Shown here in pieces: positions 1 to 7,800 of a stretch of DNA of 64,000 nt (position 1 is the stretch's first letter; every line of letters starts with the position of its first letter). The position numbers and the translations under genes are program-made. This stretch comes from JAIESQ01 sp964495375 (GTDB lineage: Bacteria > Planctomycetota > Planctomycetia > Pirellulales > JAEUIK01). The stretch spans positions 1-64,000 of the forward strand of contig CAZBWM010000026.1 in NCBI GenBank assembly GCA_964495375.1. The letters are read 5' to 3'. Under the pieces are notes generated by a model. The model ran no database searches. It was not told where the DNA came from and saw only the letters and a list, made by a program, of their open reading frames with translations.

Positions 1-647
1 AGGGCCATCGCGCGAAAGGCGCACTCCTGGCCGCATTGCCAGTTGGGGCCCATGTTGGGCGGGTTCGCCTGACGCCACGAATCGACCAGCGTCCAGAAGC
101 CCTCGGCGTAGCGCTCGTCGCGCGTGTGGGCGTACGCGCGCACCAGCGTGTAGACCCAGGCGAAGCGCGACGCCTCCCAAATGAACTTGATATCCCCCTG
201 ATCGGCCTCGAATTCGTTGCGGTCGCACCAGTGTCGCGTGGCGTCGACGCGCCGCCCGTTCATCGGGTTCAACAACCAGTCGAACGGAAAGCCGAGGTCG
301 TAGGCGATGGCCGAAAAGAACTGGAATCGGCCGCGCAGGATATCGTCAGCCTTGGCGACCGCGTCGGCCGTCCACTCGCTGGGGATACTGGGTAGATCGC
401 CCGCCGGGAAGAAAAACCGCCGCGTGGATCGTTCGCGGAACTCTTTGTAAGCGGCGGGCTCGGTTGGCACGTCGGGCCGGCACCAGTGCGCCAGCGGTTG
501 AGCATTCCAGCCATTGGCCGGAAACAGCCGCCGGAGCAGCCCCGCGCGGCGCACGGCCAGGTGCAGCACGCGATAACTGAAGTTCAGCGTGCCGTATTGC
601 TTACGAAGATCGAGCGCCAGACGAACTTTACCGACTTTAGTAGGCAT
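1..647 (-). CDS. Heparinase II/III-like polysaccharide lyase, N-terminal part
   Basis: The reading frame opens with ATG at 647-645 (MPTKVGKVRLALDL) and continues without a stop to the left edge, so only about 215 N-terminal residues are present. The translated frame contains FPFDWLLNPMNGRR, then FIWEASRFAWVYTLVRAY, then PPNMGPNWQCGQECAFRA near the edge. The Trp-Glu-x-x-Arg and N-W-x-x-G-Q-E patterns are typical of the alpha/alpha-toroid domain of the heparinase II/III and alginate lyase families. In that family the toroid is followed by a beta-sheet domain, which here lies outside the window. Substrate cannot be told; uronic-acid polysaccharides are usual. The gene is followed upstream by a repeat-filled gap, so it is probably transcribed alone. 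An alternative is a related uncharacterised toroid protein of the same fold. Confidence 0.8.
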   Translation of the reverse strand, partial: MPTKVGKVRLALDLRKQYGTLNFSYRVLHLAVRRAGLLRRLFPANGWNAQPLAHWCRPDVPTEPAAYKEFRERSTRRFFFPAGDLPSIPSEWTADAVAKADDILRGRFQFFSAIAYDLGFPFDWLLNPMNGRRVDATRHWCDRNEFEADQGDIKFIWEASRFAWVYTLVRAYAHTRDERYAEGFWTLVDSWRQANPPNMGPNWQCGQECAFRAMA

Positions 648-730
648 ACTTGGCAGTTTACTTTACGATCGCGTCGACAGAAGGGGGGCCGTGCCAGGGG
701 GGTAGGGGGGTTGCAAGCACACTTCACCCT

Positions 731-944
731 GGCGGCTGGCCAGGCGCGCACCGCGGAACGGCACTCCGCCCGATCCGTTCACGATTGACTCGTGGGATCC
801 TTGGGCGAGCAGCGATTTCGAGGTTGGCGGCTGGCCAGGCGCGCACCGCGGAACGGCGCTCCACCCGATCCGTTCACGATTGACTCGTGGGATCCTTGGG
901 CGAGCGAAGTTTCGAGGCTGGCGATTGGCCAGGCGCGCACCGCA
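731..944. repeat. 95-bp tandem direct repeat, 2.2 copies
   Basis: The unit begins GGCGGCTGGCCAGGCGCGCA at 731 and again at 826, nearly identical over its whole length (GATCCGTTCACGATTGACTC is present in both). A third, partial copy starts at 920 with GGCGATTGGCCAGG and stops after about 25 bp. The period is 95 then 94 bp. No coding function is evident; it looks like a local slippage or unequal-exchange duplication. Confidence 0.85.
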
Positions 945-1167
945 GGCGCGAGAGTTTATGCTCCTTTTTATCGAATGGATTGGGGGCGTAATGGCTCGAT
1001 GGCGCCGGCAGCAGTAAGCCGCGGGACGCACGTGACCGTCACGACGGGACAGGCGCGGCAGCGGCGCTAAGCGCCAAAGCCGCGACTACTCGTTCGTGAT
1101 ATTATATACAAAATATTGACCATTCGTCAAGGGCGATTCCGAGCCAGGTAGCGGATCACTTTGAAGT

Positions 1168-1215
1168 CCGTGTGCCACGGGCCCCGCCAATTGGTCTCGA
1201 CACAAGTCCGCTAGC
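1168..1215 (+). repeat. Left copy of a 48-bp inverted repeat pair
   Basis: CCGTGTGCC, a CCGCCAATTGGTCTCGACAC block and a terminal GCTAGC are found again as the reverse complement at 1614-1661. The match covers about 48 bp with a few substitutions. Confidence 0.75.
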
Positions 1216-1300
1216 CGGTTGGTGGAGGTCAGTGATGCAAGGTGCTGTTGGAAATAGTGTGCCTCTGTCAAGGATTCGAGGCGGAGCGACGACTGATTTA

Positions 1301-1345
1301 GCCGCGCAGCGGCGGCGGCGCTTAGCCGTGGGCGCCAGCCCAGGG
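1301..1345 (+). repeat. Dispersed palindrome family E, copy 1
   Basis: CCGCGCAGCGG followed by GGCGCTTAGCCGTGGG. The same blocks occur in reverse orientation at 1475-1509 and directly at 51112-51152. The element contains self-complementary parts and sits only between genes. Confidence 0.6.
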
Positions 1346-1474
1346 AGGTGTTGTGCGAATGACCCAAGCCGCGCAGCGGCGACGGCGACGCGGAAATCGC
1401 CATGGATTCGTTGTCCTGCCGCCGTGCCGATGTCGCCGCGGCGCGGCTTAATTGTCGTTTGGCGTCGAGTGTCC

Positions 1475-1509
1475 GTGGGTTAACACCCACGGCTAAGCGC
1501 CGCGGCCAC
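1475..1509 (-). repeat. Dispersed palindrome family E, copy 2
   Basis: GTCCGTGGGTTAACACCCAC forms a hairpin (GTGGGT paired with ACCCAC) and runs into GGCTAAGCGCCGCGGCC, which is the reverse complement of the block at 51112-51152. Confidence 0.65.
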
Positions 1510-1613
1510 TACGTGGCCAATGACAATCGATGATTCGCGTCAACCAGGAACAAGGGCGAAGACACTTTCCACCGAGTTGCCGCTCCAGTCGCGGGTCTGC
1601 CCACCGCGGTCGA

Positions 1614-1661
1614 GCTAGCTAAGATGTGTCGAGACCAATGGGCGGAGCCCGCGGCACACGG
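1614..1661 (-). repeat. Right copy of the 48-bp inverted repeat pair
   Basis: GCTAGC, TGTGTCGAGACCAATGGGCG and GGCACACGG are the reverse complement of 1168-1215. About 400 bp separate the two copies. Confidence 0.75.
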
Positions 1662-1734
1662 TGTGTATTCCAGTATTTTCAAAAGAGCCCACTACCGCGA
1701 GCCACAAGTTTCGGGCCGCTGGCGCGGGCAGGCA

Positions 1735-1752
1735 GGAGGCTGGCCAGCCTCC
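1735..1752. terminator. Palindrome downstream of the polyketide synthase, possible terminator
   Basis: GGAGGCTGGCCAGCCTCC is a perfect 18-bp palindrome 68 bp beyond the synthase stop codon. No T-tract follows on either strand, so intrinsic termination is only a possibility; it could equally be a protein-binding site. Confidence 0.35.
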
Positions 1753-1819
1753 ACGGGTTGACCACAAGGGAAGTGCGCAAACTCTTGGGCGGAAGCGCTC
1801 TTGACCAGGCCGCCAGCGA

Positions 1820-4800
1820 CTAGAGGTCCTTCTCGAACCAGCAGCCCTTCGACGAGCGGAAGGTGAGCTCGAAGCCCATCCCTGTAAAGAAGCCGATCGC
1901 CCGCTCGTTGTTCGCCAGAATCGAACAACCATAACGCGGGTGTCCGGCCGCGCGGACGATCTCCTCGAATCGCAAGGTCGTCTCGATCGAGGCCTTCGAC
2001 GAGCGCCACTTGGGGTCGATACCCATCGATAGGAACCGCACGGGGCACTGGTTCGGCGGATCTTTGTCCGAGACGGCGGCCGTCGCGGCCGGCGGACGCA
2101 TGCCCGGGATCAGCATTCGCAGGGCGTGCATGGCGTGCGACGTGCGCGCCAGCACGGCGCGGCGTGCTTCGCCATTGGTGATGGACTTCGTCGCGATGCA
2201 CATCGCCAGATACGGCGCATGGCTGCGGTAGAAATGCTTGAAGTGGGCCGGCACGTTCGCGCTCCCCGTGGCGACCGCCACGAGCTTGCCGGTACGCTTC
2301 GAGCGGGCCACGCAGCCGTAGCTGTACGGGTGCAGGCAGAACTCGGCGTAAAAACGCTTCAAGAAGCCGTGTCCCATCAAGGTCAGGAAGTAGCCGGGGA
2401 AGGCCTTGACGTGCAGCTCGGGCAACTCGTCGGCATGCCAGGGGCGCAGATCTTCGACGACGAAATCGAACTCGCCGGGCTCGGCGGGGGTGCGTGAAGC
2501 GCCAGCAGCGGGTGCTGCCGCGGTGATGGTCGATCCCTCCGCTGCAGCGGATGACGGAATTGGCGCGCTGGCAGGCATCGCAGCGGGAGCAGTGTTCAAC
2601 GCGTGCTGCGCGGCGCCGTTCGTGGCCGACGCGCCAAGCGGCGTTGCGGCGAGGAATTCCGACAGGTCATCGAGCGTCGGGTGATCGAAAACCAGCGTGG
2701 CAGGAAGCGATCGCCCGGAGGCCTTGCGCAGCGCGCCAACCAGTTCAATCGCCAACAGCGAGTCGAGCCCTTGTTCGGTCAACGGTTGATCAAACGCAAG
2801 CGCCTGCTGCCCATCGACGCCGAGCACCTTGCCCGCCTCTTGAGCGATTAATTGCCTCCACCAGTCGCGATCGTGGCTGGCGCCGACTGCTGGTGCGGCG
2901 ACAGTGACACGCTCGGCAACGGCAGTTGCGGTAGCCGCTGATGACGTAGACGCCGCGGGCGTGGTCACCCGTTCGCTTGGCGGTGCAGAGGACGCGGCAG
3001 CCGCGGCAGAGGTTGCCGGCGCCGTCGCGGCCAGGTGCGCGGCCAACGCGTCGATCGTCGGATGATCGAACACCAACGTGGCCGGCAGCCCTCGACCGGT
3101 CGCCTTGCGGAGCGCTCCCACCAGTTCGATCGCCAAGAGCGAGTCGAGTCCCATATCAACCAGAGGGCGAGCCGTATCGATCGGGCCGCCGGCGTCGAGG
3201 CCGAGCACCTTGGCCGTCTCGCGCGTCACCAGGCCGAGCGAATCGGTTGGCGACGTCGCCGCGGCAATCGTGGCGGCCAAGGGAGTCGCTGGCTGCGGCG
3301 CTCGGGATGGCGCAGCGGTCGGCGCCATGGCCGGTTCCCTTGCCGGAGCCTGTCGAACCGGCGTTGCTGACGCCTGCTCTGTGGTCGCAAGGAACGCCGC
3401 CAGCGCGTCGACCGTGGGATAGTCGAACACCAGCGCCGCGGGCAGATTGCGGCCGGTCAGCTTGCGCAAAGCGCCGACCAACTCGATCGCCAAGAGCGAG
3501 TCGAGCCCTTGCTCGGTGAGTGGTTGATCGCTGGCCAACTGCTTGCCTGCGTCTGTCCCCAGGACGCGCGTGGCGGCTGCCAAGATCGCGGCGTGCCAAC
3601 CTTCGCGCGGGCTGGCAGCGGCTGCCGCATTGCTGATCGTGGGTGATGCCGCTTCCCGCGTCGCCGTCGCGCTCGCGGTTTGACTCACCGCGCCGCGATC
3701 GCGGCGCGCGGCGCTCGCACGGCTGCTGGCCGCCAGCTCGCGCAACATCGCAGGCTCTTCGCCCGGAGCGCTATGTGACAAGAACTTTGCCCAGTCGACG
3801 GGGAGCACGGCGACGTCGGCCTCGGGCTGATCGAGCAATCGGCCAAGTGCCGCGAGACCATCCTGTGGCGTGATCAATTCGATGCCGGCCGCGGCGAAGC
3901 GGCGCTTGCCCGCCTCGCCCAAGCCGGCGGCCATGCCCGCCTCGGCCCAAGGGCCCCAGGCGATGCTCGTGGCCGGCAGCCCACGCGCGTGCCGATCGGC
4001 GGCCAGCGCATCGAGCAGCGAATTAGCCGCGGCGTAGTTGCCTTGTCCGGCCGAGCCGAGCCAGGCTGCCAGTGAGGAGAACAATACGAAGAAATCGAGC
4101 GACGACGACTGCGTGGCCTGATCGAGGTTCCAAGCGCCGGCAACCTTGGGGGCGAACACCCGCGCGAATCGTTCGGCCGTTTGACCGACGAGCACTCCGT
4201 CGTCGAGCACGCCCGCAGCATGGATAACGCCGGCCAGCGGCGCGGCCGAGGCATTGATCTCGGTTACTAGCGCCTTGATCTCGGCGAGGTTAGCCGCGTC
4301 GACCTGGCACGTCCGAACACGAACGCCACGCTGCTGGAGCGCGGCGATCTGCATGGCCGCGCTCTCATTCGGCGGTCGTCGGCTCATGAGCACCAGGTCA
4401 CGCGCCCCGCGATCGACGAGCCACTCGGCGATGCGGCGCCCCAGACCTCCGAGGCCACCGGTGATCAGGTACGTGGCGTCTCCGCGGATTTCAATCGGCT
4501 TGGAATCGCGCATCGCGCCGGTTGCGTTTGCAGTAATGCCGGCATTGCTCGCAGCATTCGGCACTGTCGGCATCGTCAGCACCACTTTGCCGATGTGCTT
4601 GGCCTGCGCCATGAAGCGGAAGCCGGCCACGGCATCGGCAAGTGGGAACTCACGACGTGGTGGCGCCTGCAGCCGACCTTCAGCCAACAGTTCCATTAGT
4701 TCGCGCGTTAGCTGGCCAACCAACTCGGGCTGTTGGTCGAACATCGCGTCGAGCGCGATCGTCGTGTAGTGCACGCCCGGCCGGAATTCGGCGACTTGCT

Positions 4801-7800
4801 CGGCGGTCCAAATGCCCGTCTTGCCGATCTCGATGAAGTGCCCGCCGGGGCGGACCAATTCCAGACTCTTGGGAATGTAGTCGCCCGCGAGCGAATTGAT
4901 CACCACGTCGACGCCGGCCCCATCGGTCAGCCGGCGCACTTCATCGGCAAAGTCCAAGGTGCGCGACGGCAACACGTGCTGCACGCCAAGCGACTTGAGG
5001 TACTGGCGTTTCTCTTCGCTGCCGGCCGTGGCGAAGATCTCCGCGCCGGCGGCCAGCGCCATCTGCACGGCCGCCACGCCGACGCCGCCAGCCGCGGCGG
5101 GAATCAGGACGCGCTGCCCGGCCGAAAGCTGCGCGATGTGCTTGAGTCCGTAGAGGGCCGTCAGGAATGTGACCGGCACGGACGCGGCATCGGCAAAACT
5201 GAGCGATACTGGCTTGCGAACGGCCAGCGCCGCGCGCGTGATTGCGTACGTACTGAAGCAGCCGAACCCGGTCGCGACCACTTCGTCCCCCACGGCCGGC
5301 TGCGTCACACCGGGGCCAACGGCCGTGACCACGCCGGCACATTCCAAACCGGGATCGCCGGGGTCGCCCGGGTAGCGGCCCAAGGCGTTGAGCACGTCGC
5401 GGAAATTGAGCCCGGCGGCGCGCACTTCAATCTCGACCTGTCCAGCGGCCGGCGCCTGACGCGGCCGTGGGACGAGTTGCAGGTTGCCCAGCGTTCCCCG
5501 CTCAGGGATCGTCAACTGCACGGGCTCGTTCGTCGGCGCACCGCTGGCGGAAACCTGCGACGCGGAAGTTGGCGGCGCTGCCGAACCGCCACCACTCGAA
5601 CGCAACGGCATCAATCGCTGGACAAACCGCCGACCGCCGCGAAACACGACCTGGTCCTCGCGATCTGTTGCCGAGAGCTCGGCTGCCAGTGCCTTAATTG
5701 CTTCACCGCCGGCAGCCGGATCGAGATCGACACGCACGCACGACAACTCGGGATGCTCGGTGGCGATCACCCGCCCCAGCCCCCACAAGCTCGAAGCGGC
5801 AAGATTCTGTACGGCTTCGGTCGGCGCGATGCTAGTCGCGCCGCGCGTTACGATCCGCAGTGGTGTCGGCGAAGTTCCCCCCGCGCGAACGAGCGACTGC
5901 ACCAACTGCGTGACCAGGGCACAGTAGCTGGCGCTCGTGCTGGATAGTGTCGCGCCGTCGGGTTGGTGGACATCCGCGGAATTTGCCGATGCGCTGCCTC
6001 CGAGCATTGCGATCACGCCGAGCCGGCCGTTCGATTCACGAGCCTGGTCGATGGCGCTTTGCACGCGCCGCGCGAGCTCATCTGCATTGGCGGGAGTGAT
6101 CGCGGCGGGCGTCGTGCCCTGCCCGGCTCCACTATCGAGACTCCAGCGTGCTTGCACGCAAGACTGGCCGCGGGAGATCAATTCGGCGGCCAACCCCGAA
6201 GCAGCGTCGGCGTCATCGGCCAATAGCAGCCAGGTTGTGCGCTGCGTTGACGTGGCGACGGGCGCGACGGCCGGCGCCTCGCGCCAGGCGGCCGTGTAGA
6301 GCCAACGATCGATGCCGGCGGTCGCCGGTGCGGCCTGCAACAAGGCATCGCGAGCGGCCCCCTTGAGACGCAGCCCGCGCATTTCGACGATGGGCCGGCC
6401 CGCGTCGTCGTAGAGCCAGAGATCGGCCGCCAGCACAGCCTGCCCGGGGCGCCCTTGCTCACGGAAGCGGGCCTGGCAAAAGGCCGGCACGCTCCATGAT
6501 GGGCTCACGCGCAACGTTTCGACGCTGAACGGCACGTAAGTGGTGCCGAGCTTCGCGATCAGGATCTGGAAGCAGGCGTCGATCAAGCCAGGATGGAGGA
6601 GAAAGCCCTCTTGATCGGCGGCTGGTAGCCGAATGCGGCTGACCACATCCAGTTCGGCGAATGCCGTTTGATCGTTCCAATGAAAGCGCGGCCCGAGGTG
6701 AATCTCGCGCTCGCCCATGCGGCGATAGAACTGCTCGAGATTGAGCCGCTCGTGGGCCGCTTTTTCGATTGCGGTGAATGCCGCGCGATCGAGCGGCGCG
6801 GCTAGCTCGCCGGTCGGGCCGACGGCGACCTCCCCCTGAGCGTGCACGCGCCAGGCGCCGCGCCCCGAGTCGGCCGCGGCGTCATAACTTACCACCTTGA
6901 ATTCGTGCCCGCCGTTCTGCGGATCGAGCAGCAATTGAATCGGCCGCACTTCGTCGGGAGCCAACACGACGGCCTGCGGAAAGAGCACGTCCGAGAGCGT
7001 GATCGCACCAGGTCCGAATTGCGCGCGGGCCGTGGCGATCAATCGCGATAGGTGACACGCGCCGGGAATCACCACCTTGTCGTAGACCCAATGATCTCCC
7101 AACAACGGGAGCGTGGCGACGCCGAGCTGTGACTCGAACTGCAGCGTCGCTAGCGGCGACCGCACACGCCGGCCAATGAGCGTTGCTTGCGGACTCGCAC
7201 TGGAATCGGACGCGGAATCAAATGTCGCGGCGGCCGCGGGCAAAGCGCTAGCGATCGTAGCAGGCGACGCGGCTTCAGCGGCGCGTGCGTTTGGAAGTGT
7301 CGAACCGGCCGGCACATCGAGCCAGTAGCGCTCGTGCTGAAACGGATAGGTTGGTAGCGCCAACCGCGGCCGCGCACGATCGCGATAGAAACCACGCCAA
7401 TCGACCGCCACGCCGAGCGCCCACAGCCGGGCGACCGCCTCGGCCAAGGCTCGCTCGCTGTCGACACCGGCCGACTGCGACGCGGCACTCGCCACCCAGC
7501 GTAGCGCGGCGTTGCTGTTGGTTTCGGTCGCGGCTGGGGCCGCTCCCAAAACGAGCGCCGTTTGAATACCCAGCTTGCCGAGCGATTCGCTGGCACTTGT
7601 CAACGCGCTCGCGGTACGCAGGCGTGCGAGCCAATCGTCGGCGTCGAATGTTGTCTCTTTGGGGCCCGGTCGCCCGCTGGCGGCCGACAGCCAGAGTGGT
7701 TGCGACTTGCCCATCTGCAACGGTTCTCCGCCTGGTGCGGCGGCCGCGCGAAAGGCGTTGTCTCCCACGTCGAACGCGACGGCCAATTGCAAACTCGTCC

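Larger units (their letters stand above)
648..1819. other. Repeat-rich intergenic region without a recognisable gene
   Basis: This 1.2-kb gap between the lyase gene and the end of the polyketide synthase has only short overlapping open frames with no family features. It holds a 95-bp tandem duplication, copies of a GCTTAGCCGTGGGTG-type dispersed palindrome in both orientations, a pair of inverted 48-bp copies and an 18-bp palindrome, each listed separately. Around 1090-1130 it is AT-rich, which could mark a promoter, but no convincing -35/-10 pair was found. Confidence 0.6.

Noticed and set aside
731..944. Possible CRISPR array
   Set aside because: The 95-bp units are contiguous direct repeats without unique spacers and only 2.2 copies exist.
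1820..2430. GNAT domain as a separate gene after the synthase
   Set aside because: No stop codon, start codon with ribosome-binding site or change of frame separates it from the third ACP.
4733..5947. 404-codon open frame on the plus strand
   Set aside because: Antisense to the enoylreductase part of the polyketide synthase and without recognisable features.
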